DNA of 54,556 nt from an uncultured Pirellulaceae bacterium (GTDB lineage: Bacteria > Planctomycetota > Planctomycetia > Pirellulales > Pirellulaceae). Both the position numbers and the translations under genes were made by a program. The stretch covers positions 1 to 54,556 of the forward strand of contig CALHZT010000177.1 in NCBI GenBank assembly GCA_938040995.1, written 5' to 3'. Below are positions 27,860-36,308 of the stretch, in pieces. Numbering within the stretch: position 1 is the stretch's first letter; each line of letters opens with the position of its first letter. Under the pieces are notes generated by a model. The model was not told where the DNA came from. It saw nothing but the letters and a program-made list of their open reading frames with translations, and did not search any database.

Positions 27860-28672
27860 ATGCTGCGACTCGCCGTCAACGAACTTACGACTTACCGTTG
27901 GACGCTCGAAGAGGATCTCGAAACCTACCGACGAGCAGGCATCACCGGAATTGGTGTATGGCGTCAAAAACTCACCGACTATGGCGAACACGAGGGCGTC
28001 GATCTCGTTTTTGACAGTGGACTCGAAGTCTCAAGCCTGCAATGGGCCGGCGGCTTTACTGGCAACGATGGATGCTCGCACCGCGACAGTATCCACGATG
28101 GCTTCGAAGCCGTCGAACTTGCGGCCGCCATTCAGGCTGGTTGTCTTGCGACATACACGGGAGGTCGGGGTGGTCACACGAAAAGCCACGCCAGACGCCT
28201 GGCCCTCTCCGCGATCCGGGAACTCGCCCAATACGCGGCGGAACTCGATGTCACTCTTGCCATCGAACCAATGCACAGCGGCTGCGGAAGAGACTGGACG
28301 TTCCTGCACGACCTGGACCGAACGATCGACTTCATCGACCAGGTCGACAGTGACAACGTCAAACTCCTGTTCGACACCTATCATTTCGGCGGCCAAGCCA
28401 ACATCCTCAATCAGATTTCTTCACTGGCGGATCGCATTGGACTGGTACAGCTTGGCGACGCTTTGACTCAGCCATTTGGCGAGCAGGATCGGTGCCCTTT
28501 GGGACAAGGGATGCTGCCTCTCCAGGATATCGTTCAATGCCTTCAGGAGTCCGGCTATGCCGGATTTTATGAGATCGAACTCCTTGGGCAGGAAATTGAA
28601 GTGCTCGACTACCACGAGCTCCTGGATCAGTCATGCAATGCAATTTTCGACTTTGCTCGAGTCGCAAGCTAG
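27860..28672 (+). CDS. Sugar-phosphate isomerase/epimerase-like TIM barrel
   Basis: This 270-aa protein is of the xylose isomerase-like superfamily. Candidate metal ligands are the Glu in LAIEPMHSG, the Asp and His in LLFDTYHFGG, the His in HKSH-like TKSHARR and the Glu in FYEIELLG. The start is LRLAVNELTTYRWTLEEDLE, typical of planctomycete family members with a helix-1 'TW/RW' segment. Known relatives include hydroxypyruvate isomerase, tagatose 3-epimerase and inosose dehydratase; the substrate cannot be decided here. It lies 130 bp before arfB on the same strand. Confidence 0.85.
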   Translation: MLRLAVNELTTYRWTLEEDLETYRRAGITGIGVWRQKLTDYGEHEGVDLVFDSGLEVSSLQWAGGFTGNDGCSHRDSIHDGFEAVELAAAIQAGCLATYTGGRGGHTKSHARRLALSAIRELAQYAAELDVTLAIEPMHSGCGRDWTFLHDLDRTIDFIDQVDSDNVKLLFDTYHFGGQANILNQISSLADRIGLVQLGDALTQPFGEQDRCPLGQGMLPLQDIVQCLQESGYAGFYEIELLGQEIEVLDYHELLDQSCNAIFDFARVAS

Positions 28673-28802
28673 ATACAGTCCGGCCGGGCCAACGCTTCTT
28701 CTCGCAGAGAACGAGGTAGCATCCTGAAAACGGGAACCGGGGCCGAACCTGAGCCATCCGATTCTGTCATTCCAGCGAACAATGAATGAACTGGATTGAA
28801 TC

Positions 28803-29225
28803 ATGCTGACAGTGAACAGCAAAATCAAAATACCGCTGCGAGAATTTGAATTCTCCTTTTCACGCAGCAGCGGCCCCGGCGGGCAGAATGTCAACAAGCT
28901 CAATACGAAAGCGCTACTGCGCTGGCCTGTCAGGTCAACGCGGTCTCTCCCGCCCGGTGTACGCGAGAGATTTCTCGAAAAGTACAAACGCAGAATTACC
29001 GGCGACGGTGACATCCTTGTCACAAGCCAGAGATTCCGCGACCAGGGCAGAAACGTTGCCGACTGTCTTACGAAGCTTCGCGAGATGATTTTGACCGTAG
29101 AAGCTCCCCCCAAAACTCGCCGAGCCACCAAGCCCTCGCGAGGATCCAAAGTTCGTCGCCGCAAGGCGAAGGAAATCAACTCCAGGAAGAAGCAGATGCG
29201 TAGGCCACCGTCCAAAGACGATTGA
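28803..29225 (+). CDS. arfB: Peptidyl-tRNA hydrolase ArfB-type ribosome rescue factor
   Basis: This 140-aa protein has the class I release factor catalytic motif GGQ (residues 26-28, within SSGPGGQNVNK) and ends in a highly basic tail (SKVRRRKAKEINSRKKQM). In ArfB/YaeJ such a tail enters the empty mRNA channel of stalled ribosomes. It lacks the codon-recognition domains of RF1 and RF2, and its length matches ArfB. It probably frees ribosomes stalled on mRNAs without stop codons. It appears to be a single-gene unit. Confidence 0.92.
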   Translation: MLTVNSKIKIPLREFEFSFSRSSGPGGQNVNKLNTKALLRWPVRSTRSLPPGVRERFLEKYKRRITGDGDILVTSQRFRDQGRNVADCLTKLREMILTVEAPPKTRRATKPSRGSKVRRRKAKEINSRKKQMRRPPSKDD

Positions 29226-29466
29226 CCAGCATAGTTAGCTATGGCAGGGCAGCTATGGCACCGGCTCTGCGTCAAACCTCTGCGATCATGCCGCCCTGTA
29301 CCATTACTCTATTGCCATTGAAAACGCTCGGCATAGGTCGTTCATCAAGCCGATGATATAATCGCGAACCGGTTGTCTGCGAAGGCCGTATGACCAATCG
29401 CATCAATATTCAACACTAATGCCGATGTGGTTCAGGAAACAACCTGCGGCAGTACACGGAAGCGAC

Positions 29467-30210
29467 ATGAGTGACCGCTCACACCTGGACAACATCTTTC
29501 AGGACTGGCCGTACGACCCAAAGTCTATCAGCGTGAGGCTGGTCAACGGTAACGACGAACGAGAAGTCATTCAAATGCGGATCGAGCTGGGCCTTCTCCA
29601 ACTGGAAACCACCGGGCGGCCGGATGGCGAACGGCCGGAGGGCGAAGAATCATTCTACGGCCACCTCTTGCAACTCGAGATCGCCCAGTCCGGCGATTTT
29701 GAACTGACGGACGAACAGTGTTTCGAATGCGATCGCGAATTCGTCCAGTACTACCATCGTCGAATCTGCTGGCTGGCGATGCAAGAATACTCAAAGGCTG
29801 TCCTGGATGCCGATCACACGCTTGGATTGATGAATTTTTGCAGCCGGCACTCGAGCGACCAACAGTGGGTTCTTTCCCACGAGCAGTACCGCCCATTCGT
29901 CATGTATCACCGGATTCAGTCGTATGCGATGAGCCTGCTGCTGGACGATGTGCCGGAGGATGCGATCGAGGCGATTAATCGCGGCCTCAGTCAACTGAAA
30001 GGGCTTTATACCCAACAAGGTCTCGAAGACGATTTTGACGAGGACGACCTTGTTTCAAAATTGGTCGAACTCCGGGAGTCGCTAAGAGATCAGTTCGAGG
30101 TGGGGCGTACGCTTCGCGAGCAACTTTCCGATGCCATTGCCGCTGAGCAGTACGAACTTGCAGCAAGAATCCGTGACGAGATTCAGAAAAAGCGTCGCGG
30201 CCCACGGTAA
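29467..30210 (+). CDS. UVR-motif protein of unknown function
   Basis: This 247-aa cytoplasmic protein ends in a UvrB/UvrC (UVR) motif (LSDAIAAEQYELAARIRDEI), a helical hairpin known to mediate protein contacts in UvrB/UvrC and in ClpC/McsA-type proteins. The rest is helical, with a TPR-like middle (RICWLAMQEYSKAVLDADHT, then VMYHRIQSYAMSLLLDD) and an acidic stretch EDDFDEDD. No zinc CxxC repeats like those of McsA are present. The ATG at 29467 follows GGAAG; an ATG at 29419 has no ribosome site. It is probably single-gene, ending at a terminator. Confidence 0.75.
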   Translation: MSDRSHLDNIFQDWPYDPKSISVRLVNGNDEREVIQMRIELGLLQLETTGRPDGERPEGEESFYGHLLQLEIAQSGDFELTDEQCFECDREFVQYYHRRICWLAMQEYSKAVLDADHTLGLMNFCSRHSSDQQWVLSHEQYRPFVMYHRIQSYAMSLLLDDVPEDAIEAINRGLSQLKGLYTQQGLEDDFDEDDLVSKLVELRESLRDQFEVGRTLREQLSDAIAAEQYELAARIRDEIQKKRRGPR

Positions 30211-30249
30211 GGCCACCAGGTCCGGCAACGACATCAAACATCAACAGGA

Positions 30250-30281
30250 AAGAGCCCCGCTGGAACACCAGCGGGGCTCTT
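30250..30281. terminator. Strong hairpin terminator between convergent genes
   Basis: A perfect 14-bp stem (AAGAGCCCCGCTGG with CCAGCGGGGCTCTT) has a 4-nt loop, AACA. It serves the UVR-motif gene and possibly the convergent metallopeptidase gene. The T-tract is short. Confidence 0.8.
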
Positions 30282-30312
30282 GTCGATGAGTTCGAGTGCT
30301 GTCAGTTGAGAC

Positions 30313-32958
30313 TTACCAGGCGAAGAAATCTCTTTCGTCCTGATCGTCCTCATCTTCGGACACATCGTCAAGAAATGCCAAATCGATCACAGCGGGTCGC
30401 AAGGCCCTTGCCGAACCACTGCGACGATCAAGATACTGATCGGCGGAACTGAAAGGGGTAACGACTGGCGTCAATTCGGATTCCTGGCCAACTTCCTTTT
30501 CGACCGGGAGTTCGACTTGCCCGGCTGCTGAATCTGTCAGGCCGCCGGCGGCATACGTCACCACGGGAGCAATGATTTCGTCACCGACAATCGCCGCCCC
30601 CTGAAACTTGTTTGAGTTCCAGACATTAAAGTCGGACGCGTCAACTGATCCATCGGCCGTAAAATCACCGGAACACCATGCTGCAGTCGCGGTAAACTTG
30701 TTCTGGTTCCACAAATTAAAATCAGACGCGTCTACGAACCCGTCCAGATCTGCGTCGCCCGGCAGGTACGCGTTTCCGGATGACAAATTGTTTGCGCCCG
30801 CTTCGGCCAGCCATTCACTGACGTCATTCGAGTCGAGGACACCGTTGGAATCGAGATCATAAGCGGCGTCGAAGGTTCCACCAGCAATGCGGCTGACGAG
30901 ACCGTCGATATCGGCACAGTCCCAGTCACCATCGGAATCAAAGTCACCACTCATCGGCACGAGCGACGATTCGATCTCAAGCGAGTAAGGGCCTGTCCGG
31001 ATGTCGTTGTAGCCTCGCACCGCCACGAAAAACGTTCCAGATGAAGGCGCCGTCCAGTCTATCCTTGAGGAAAACCCGGCCCCACCGTCATCGTCGAACG
31101 AAAGCTGCGAGGTACCATTCGTTCCAAACAGAGTCAACGTCGTATCGGTACCTGAACTGGACATGGTCTCAATTCGGACCTGCGCCGTTGCCGGCACTGT
31201 AAAGCTGAAGTAGTCAACGTCGCCGTTCTGGTCGAGCCGACCTGTTTGCGTCGTGTTCAGAGGAAATGGAGTCGCTGATGCAGCGGAATTGCCGTGGTCA
31301 TCCACGATCTCCATGATCCCACGTGCTTCAAACGTGTCAGTAATGACCGCCTGGTTTGCTCCGCCATTCAGGTTCATATCCGCCTGAAGAATCGACTGAA
31401 ATGCGGTGAACATGTTGGAACCGCCAGGCAACCCAAAGTGCGATTCGAGAACCAGCTGGTCCGTCGCCGCACCGCCAAGCTCTCCTCGAAGATCCCACAA
31501 AGCCGCCGACCAGATCTCGCCATCGGCGTGCACCTGTCCAGAGAGGTCATCGGGATACATTTTGTTCCCGTCAACACGGCGAAGATTTGGAGGAGAGTCG
31601 TTGCTGTAAGAGACGGCATCCCACTCGCCCACTGCTGCAGCGTGCTGATTCTGGAATGCCGTGTCACCTACGTCCGCATAAAAAGAAGCCGCGAGGTAGT
31701 CGCCAAACCCTTCTCCCATGGCTCCCATCTCGCCACCACCCCAGTTGGGATTCTGGTCATGCTGAACTGCATGACCGTACTCGTGGGCAATGATGTCAGC
31801 GTCTTCGCCATCATCAACTCCGCCGTCGCCAAAGTGAATTGCGTCGTTGCCGAGCGAATAGAACGACTGGTCATCGTTGAACCAGTGAGCATGCGCCATC
31901 GTTGGGAAGTCCCGAATTCCATTGGGCGTGCCGGCATCGTCATCAAAACCAAGCGAGTGAAAATACTCCTGAAGCTGGTCTACCGTGTAGTAAACGACAA
32001 CTTGCTCAAACCTTGGATCGTCGCGATCGTATTCATAGACCCTGTCCGGTTCGTTGGCATCTGGCACGTTCAGCCCGCCCGGGAGAGTCAGGTCAACCCA
32101 CTCGCCTTTCAAGAGCCCAGTACCTTCGTCCAGTCGCTCAAGCGTGACGCTAACCATCTGGGCTTCGAGTGCTGCACTCGTTGCATCATTATTGTCGACC
32201 ATGTTCGCGCCGCTGCCCTGCGTTTGATAAGGATTGGGCTCGAACACATCACCCGTCCCTGTCGCGTGTGCCGACCTGTCTTCGTGAAAAACGACTTCTC
32301 CATCAACCGCGCTCACAACCATCAGGAGATCCTGCAGCCGGGGAGCCGATGCGTGAACCATCATTTCCCAGGCGGGCTCCAGCGAGCCGTCCTTGTTAAC
32401 CGACCAGACCGCTTCCGCGCGTCCATCCATCCATGTTTCATCAACACCAGCGTGCCGTTCGGCCAGTTCAATCGACGCTTCAAGCCCGACCGTACGATGC
32501 TGACTTGAACCAGTATGTTCCGTGAAACTGGTATGTACGGTTTGAATCGATCCACTATCGTTCATCGAAACCGTAATCTGCGCTCCGGCAACAGGAAGCC
32601 CCTGGTAAGTCTGCTGGAGGTAGGCGTGACCGCTGGCGATCCCATATTTGGTATCGATCACTTCGAGCGATTCGACAACATCGGCAGGAAGTCCAAGCGA
32701 CTGGCCGTGGTCGGAAAGGAAACTTAATGCCGCAACATCTGGAGCGCTGTCATACCCGGCAACATCCAGGCCGCGAAAAGTCGTACGGTCATCAACGACA
32801 TCGATTTTCGCGTCCGAACCGAACAGCTCCGCAAAGTCCTCAGGAGCCTCGAACGTGACGGTATTCACCGAGAGCACTCTTCTCGCATCAAGCGGCTCGA
32901 AATGGAGCTTGCGTTTCTGGCTCTTCTTACTCTTGCGATTCATTTCAAACATGCCCAT
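30313..32958 (-). CDS. Exported M36-type (fungalysin-like) metallopeptidase with PPC and dockerin-like domains
   Basis: This 881-aa cell-surface protease opens with a basic stretch and HFEPLDARRVLSV, a planctomycete LEPR-type export motif. An FTP-like propeptide follows (VVESLEVIDTKYGIASGHAYL). The catalytic domain has the zinc site HEYGH (first His at residue 392) with the downstream acid in MGEGFGDYLA, which fits M36. Then come a pre-peptidase C-terminal (PPC) domain (VDYFSFTVPATAQVRIE), an EF-hand/dockerin region with three Asp-rich loops including two DASDFN copies, and an acidic tail. GGGGA precedes the ATG at 32958; inner ATGs are possible. It is probably secreted and calcium-binding. 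Confidence 0.9.
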   Translation of the reverse strand: MGMFEMNRKSKKSQKRKLHFEPLDARRVLSVNTVTFEAPEDFAELFGSDAKIDVVDDRTTFRGLDVAGYDSAPDVAALSFLSDHGQSLGLPADVVESLEVIDTKYGIASGHAYLQQTYQGLPVAGAQITVSMNDSGSIQTVHTSFTEHTGSSQHRTVGLEASIELAERHAGVDETWMDGRAEAVWSVNKDGSLEPAWEMMVHASAPRLQDLLMVVSAVDGEVVFHEDRSAHATGTGDVFEPNPYQTQGSGANMVDNNDATSAALEAQMVSVTLERLDEGTGLLKGEWVDLTLPGGLNVPDANEPDRVYEYDRDDPRFEQVVVYYTVDQLQEYFHSLGFDDDAGTPNGIRDFPTMAHAHWFNDDQSFYSLGNDAIHFGDGGVDDGEDADIIAHEYGHAVQHDQNPNWGGGEMGAMGEGFGDYLAASFYADVGDTAFQNQHAAAVGEWDAVSYSNDSPPNLRRVDGNKMYPDDLSGQVHADGEIWSAALWDLRGELGGAATDQLVLESHFGLPGGSNMFTAFQSILQADMNLNGGANQAVITDTFEARGIMEIVDDHGNSAASATPFPLNTTQTGRLDQNGDVDYFSFTVPATAQVRIETMSSSGTDTTLTLFGTNGTSQLSFDDDGGAGFSSRIDWTAPSSGTFFVAVRGYNDIRTGPYSLEIESSLVPMSGDFDSDGDWDCADIDGLVSRIAGGTFDAAYDLDSNGVLDSNDVSEWLAEAGANNLSSGNAYLPGDADLDGFVDASDFNLWNQNKFTATAAWCSGDFTADGSVDASDFNVWNSNKFQGAAIVGDEIIAPVVTYAAGGLTDSAAGQVELPVEKEVGQESELTPVVTPFSSADQYLDRRSGSARALRPAVIDLAFLDDVSEDEDDQDERDFFAW

Positions 32959-33312
32959 CCATCTGTCCCCAAAAGTTCTTGGATAAAAAACAAACTTTGC
33001 CTTTTTCGCACATTGGATGCTAATTCCTGTGCGAGATGACCTTCCATGTTAGCAGACGCTACGGAAGGTTCCATGTAATTGCGTCCACAGATGAAATCGG
33101 TATGTTATCCACCAGGCCGTCGGACTTTTCCGACAGAGTTCAGCCTCCAATGACACTTACTTTTGGACCGCGTGTTGGTCAGTCGAAAATTTTCGCTGTG
33201 ACTGAACCAGATGGTCGTTTCGGCAGAATGCCCGGCGAAAGCCGCGATCTGTCCGAGTAGCTGGATTAAACACTCTATTTTGACGCAAACGAAATCCGAT
33301 TTAGGTAGGACG
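32959..33312. other. 354-bp divergent intergenic region
   Basis: This lies between the starts of the metallopeptidase (minus) and the HEAT-like protein (plus), so both promoters should be here. I see a small hairpin GTCGGA/TCCGAC (33119-33134) and an A/T-rich stretch near 32985-33010, but no firm operator or promoter. Confidence 0.5.
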
Positions 33313-34401
33313 ATGAGATTTCAGACTGCTCTCGCCATGGTTCTGTTCACGAGTGCATGGTCATTCGCTGACGTCGCATCAGACATCACGACAATTCAGT
33401 CCGTTGGCGCAAAAGCCACCGGGCACGTTGCGGCGGTCGAGGCGGCTGCCAGACTCGCCACCGCTGATGCAGACTCAATAGTCCCCCTGCTGAATGGGAT
33501 GAAACCTGAAAATCCGCTCGGAAACAACTGGTTGCGGGGAGCAATCGCTGCCGTTGTTGATCGGGCGCTTGCAAGCGGCAAAGAGATTCCTGCAGACACT
33601 CTCGTCGCGTACGTGAAGCAGACGGAAAACTCATCCGTCGCAAGGTTCGTCGCATTTCAGACGATCAAGTCGCTTGATGAAAAATCCGCAACCGCCCTGG
33701 TTCCGACGATGACGAATGATCCGTGTCTCGACCTTCGTCGAATGGCTGTCCAGGATTTGATCGAAAAAGCACCAGCCGCAGACAACGAGGCCGTCGCGTG
33801 GCAGTCAGCACTTGGATTTGCGAGAGATGTTGACCAAATCGAGACCATTGCGGAAAAGCTCCAGTCGCTTGAAGCGCCGGCAAATCTGGTCAAACATTTC
33901 GGTTTCCTGACGAAGTGGCATCTCGTTGGCCCATTCGATAACGTTGGGTCGAAGTCATTCGACGTCGCTTATCCGCCAGAAAAGAACGTGGATCTGTCGG
34001 CGACTTATGACGGTCAGGCCGACAAGGTCAAGTGGATCGAGCACACAACGGATGACAAATTTGGAACCGTCGATTTGAATGAAGCCCTCGACAAACACAA
34101 GGGAGCAATCGCCTACGCATTCACCGAGTTTGAACCCTCAAGCGACAAACCGCTCCCGGTTGAATTGCGAGTCGGCTGTATCAACGCGAACAAAGTCTGG
34201 CTGAACGGTGAATTGCTTTTCTCCAACGAGGTCTACCACTCAGGTACGGTCATTGATCAGTATGTCGGCAAGGGCATGCTCAAGCCGGGCAAGAACTCCA
34301 TCCTTGTAAAAATCGCCCAAAACGAGCAAAGCGAATCGTGGGCGCAACGTTGGCAATTTCAACTGCGCGTGTGTGACTCACTCGGAACTGCGATTCAATA
34401 G
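33313..34401 (+). CDS. Exported protein with HEAT-like and galactose-binding-like regions
   Basis: This 362-aa protein has a signal peptide (TALAMVLFTSAWSFADV). The first ~190 residues are helical with HEAT-like periodicity (VARFVAFQTIKSLDEKSATA, LDLRRMAVQDLIEKAP). The second half is a beta-rich, galactose-binding-like fold marked by WHLVGPFDN, ELRVGCINANKVWLNGELLF and KPGKNSILVKI, as seen in planctomycete carbohydrate-binding proteins. The ATG at 33313 follows TAGGTAGGA. It lies 31 bp upstream of the PQQ-propeller gene and is probably co-transcribed. The role is unknown; its partner suggests a surface or periplasmic task. Confidence 0.75.
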   Translation: MRFQTALAMVLFTSAWSFADVASDITTIQSVGAKATGHVAAVEAAARLATADADSIVPLLNGMKPENPLGNNWLRGAIAAVVDRALASGKEIPADTLVAYVKQTENSSVARFVAFQTIKSLDEKSATALVPTMTNDPCLDLRRMAVQDLIEKAPAADNEAVAWQSALGFARDVDQIETIAEKLQSLEAPANLVKHFGFLTKWHLVGPFDNVGSKSFDVAYPPEKNVDLSATYDGQADKVKWIEHTTDDKFGTVDLNEALDKHKGAIAYAFTEFEPSSDKPLPVELRVGCINANKVWLNGELLFSNEVYHSGTVIDQYVGKGMLKPGKNSILVKIAQNEQSESWAQRWQFQLRVCDSLGTAIQ

Positions 34402-34424
34402 TACATCGAGAATAGTACATCGAG
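34397..34424. repeat. 14-bp tandem duplication between two genes
   Basis: AATAGTACATCGAG occurs twice in a row. The first copy contains the upstream gene's TAG stop. The second copy's end supplies the GAGG that serves as ribosome site for the PQQ-propeller gene. Confidence 0.85.
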
Positions 34425-34432
34425 GCAATATC

Positions 34433-35692
34433 ATGTCGACCTGCCATTCAACGACTTACCAACCGTTGTCGTATCTCTTTGCGATCGTGCTATTGCTCGC
34501 TCTTGCATCGAGCGGCATGGCGGAGGAATCCACGTGGCCGCAATTCCGTGGCCACAGTCACAGAGACCAGCACCCCGACGAGAACGCGAAGATCCCTCTG
34601 GCATTCAGCGTCGACGAGGGACAGGAAAAGAATCTTTCCTGGCAAGCCGATTTGCCGGGGCGCGGCCCTTCCAGCCCGATTGTGGCGGGCGGCCGCGTGA
34701 TCGTGACCGCAAGTGGTGGCCGGGAACAGTCAGAACTGCATACGATCGCATTCGACTCGGGAACCGGATCGAAGCTTTGGCAACGAACCCTCTACGCGAC
34801 TGGACGAACGCTTACGCACGCCACCAGCGCCAACGCTGCACCGACTCCAGCGACGGACGGTGAATACATCATCGCTTTCTATTCGTCCAACGACGTCATT
34901 TGCTACGACATGGATGGTAACCTCAAGTGGTACCGCGGGCTCGGGCTCGACTACCCCAAGGTCGGCAACGACATTGGAATGGCGTCCTCACCGCTAATTG
35001 TCGATTCAGTCGTAGTCGTCCAGGCCGAAAGCCAGGGCGATTCGTTCGCCATCGGCCTCGACATCGAAACCGGCAAGAACATCTGGAAGATTGCACGTAA
35101 GCGAGAGGGCAGCTGGTCCTCACCTGCCATCTTTCATGATGCCGACGGCACCAAGCTTGTCCTCCTTCAGTCGGGCGATGTCGTTTCCGCGGTGGCCCCA
35201 GCCACGGGTGAAGAGAAGTGGCGGCTCGAGACCGAATGCAACCGAATACCTTCGCCGCTTGCGGTGGGCAATCGCGTCTTCGTTGCCTCGGAAGGGCTGT
35301 CGGCGTTCGAGGTTGAGGGTGACGAGCCAGACCTGCTTTGGCAGTCGGGGAAACTGGCTCCCGGCTCGCCCAGCCCCGTGTTTCATGATGGCAAAATCTA
35401 CGTCGTCAAAAGAAATGGCATCCTGAATTGTGCGGATGCTAACGACGGCCAAATACTCTGGAAGTTGCGATTGGGGACGGACAGCCAATGGGCCACGCCA
35501 GTCATCGCAGGCAACCACATGGTTTGCGTTGGGACGAATGGCAAAGTCGCGATTGTGAACATCGTGACCGAGAAAGAAATCGCCAGCCCTGATCTTGGTC
35601 AGACAATCACGGCGTCTCCTGCCCTCGCAGACAACGCAATCTACATCCGGTCCGACGCACGCCTGTGGAAATTCGCGGCGGAAGGAAATTGA
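34433..35692 (+). CDS. Exported PQQ-like beta-propeller repeat protein
   Basis: This 419-aa protein has a signal peptide (LSYLFAIVLLLALASSGMAE) and then repeating WD/PQQ-like blades. The planctomycete start WPQFRGHSHRD is followed by units such as SSPIVAGGRVIVTAS, GNLKWYRGLG, SSPLIVDSVVVVQAES and ATPVIAGNHMVCVG. Such proteins rarely bind PQQ; most are scaffolds. The ATG at 34433 follows GAGG at 8 nt, and a longer frame upstream overlaps the previous gene. The preceding HEAT/galactose-binding-like gene lies 31 bp away. Enzymatic function is not evident. Confidence 0.88.
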   Translation: MSTCHSTTYQPLSYLFAIVLLLALASSGMAEESTWPQFRGHSHRDQHPDENAKIPLAFSVDEGQEKNLSWQADLPGRGPSSPIVAGGRVIVTASGGREQSELHTIAFDSGTGSKLWQRTLYATGRTLTHATSANAAPTPATDGEYIIAFYSSNDVICYDMDGNLKWYRGLGLDYPKVGNDIGMASSPLIVDSVVVVQAESQGDSFAIGLDIETGKNIWKIARKREGSWSSPAIFHDADGTKLVLLQSGDVVSAVAPATGEEKWRLETECNRIPSPLAVGNRVFVASEGLSAFEVEGDEPDLLWQSGKLAPGSPSPVFHDGKIYVVKRNGILNCADANDGQILWKLRLGTDSQWATPVIAGNHMVCVGTNGKVAIVNIVTEKEIASPDLGQTITASPALADNAIYIRSDARLWKFAAEGN

Positions 35693-35799
35693 CTATTCAG
35701 CCGCGGATCGAATGCAATAGATTCGCTTGTCGGTTCGTATCAACAGCCGATCACCGACGAGAGCTTGCGGAGCCGACTCGCGAGGCCAACTCACGAGGC

Positions 35800-36267
35800 C
35801 TATGGCTTGCCAGATTCGACTTCTTCGATCTCCCAATCGCCTTTTGTGGTCGACTTGGGATCGTTGACATCCGTCTGCTCTCCCGGCGTGCCTGAAGAAT
35901 TGGACTCTACTTCTTCAATCGTCCAGTCGCCCTCGGTGGTCGAAGTTGCCCCGGATCGCCCGGAAGCCTGCGAGCGGTTCGAGTTCGTTGTTTCGACTTG
36001 TTCAATGGACCAGTCACCGGAATCAGCGCGCGGATTCGCCGGCTGACGGGGATTCACCGGATCGATCTGAAAATCGCTACCCTGCTGCACAGCACCTTGC
36101 GGCGTGCGCTGCGGTTGCGACCGGTCCTCTGGAGGAGCCATCCGTCGCATCAGCCACATCGCAACCATGGCGATGATGAGCATCGGCAGCAATTTTCCGA
36201 TACAGCCGCCCTTCGGGCGACGAGCACCTCGGGCGTTCGGGTAGGTTTCAAAGTCTTCAAAGCTCAC
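35800..36267 (-). CDS. Membrane protein with three GDW-IE-VE repeats
   Basis: This 155-aa protein has one transmembrane helix near residues 25-46 (LLPMLIIAMVAMWLM) and then a disordered, polar tail. The tail holds three copies of a short motif: GDWSIEQVE, GDWTIEEVE and GDWEIEEVE. They are spaced by 25-30 low-complexity residues rich in S, T, N and G, and the last copy lies almost at the C-terminus. The GTG at 36267 was chosen because AGAGGGA lies 7 nt upstream; a TTG at 36294 is weaker. It is 41 bp downstream of the S1C protease on the same strand, so the repeats may be that protease's partner or substrate. I do not know the family. Confidence 0.75.
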   Translation of the reverse strand: MSFEDFETYPNARGARRPKGGCIGKLLPMLIIAMVAMWLMRRMAPPEDRSQPQRTPQGAVQQGSDFQIDPVNPRQPANPRADSGDWSIEQVETTNSNRSQASGRSGATSTTEGDWTIEEVESNSSGTPGEQTDVNDPKSTTKGDWEIEEVESGKP

Positions 36268-36308
36268 GGCGCAGTCCCTCTGGTGCGTTGGCAACGAACA
36301 GCATTTTG

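Noticed and set aside
31294-32508. Long plus-strand open frame opposite the M36 metallopeptidase
   Set aside because: It is antisense to a gene with clear domains. It has no ribosome site or recognisable motif and arises from the GC-skewed codon use of the real gene.
33036-33260. 74-aa plus-strand open frame in the divergent region
   Set aside because: It has no ribosome site and no protein-like features, and overlaps the leader of the 33313 gene.
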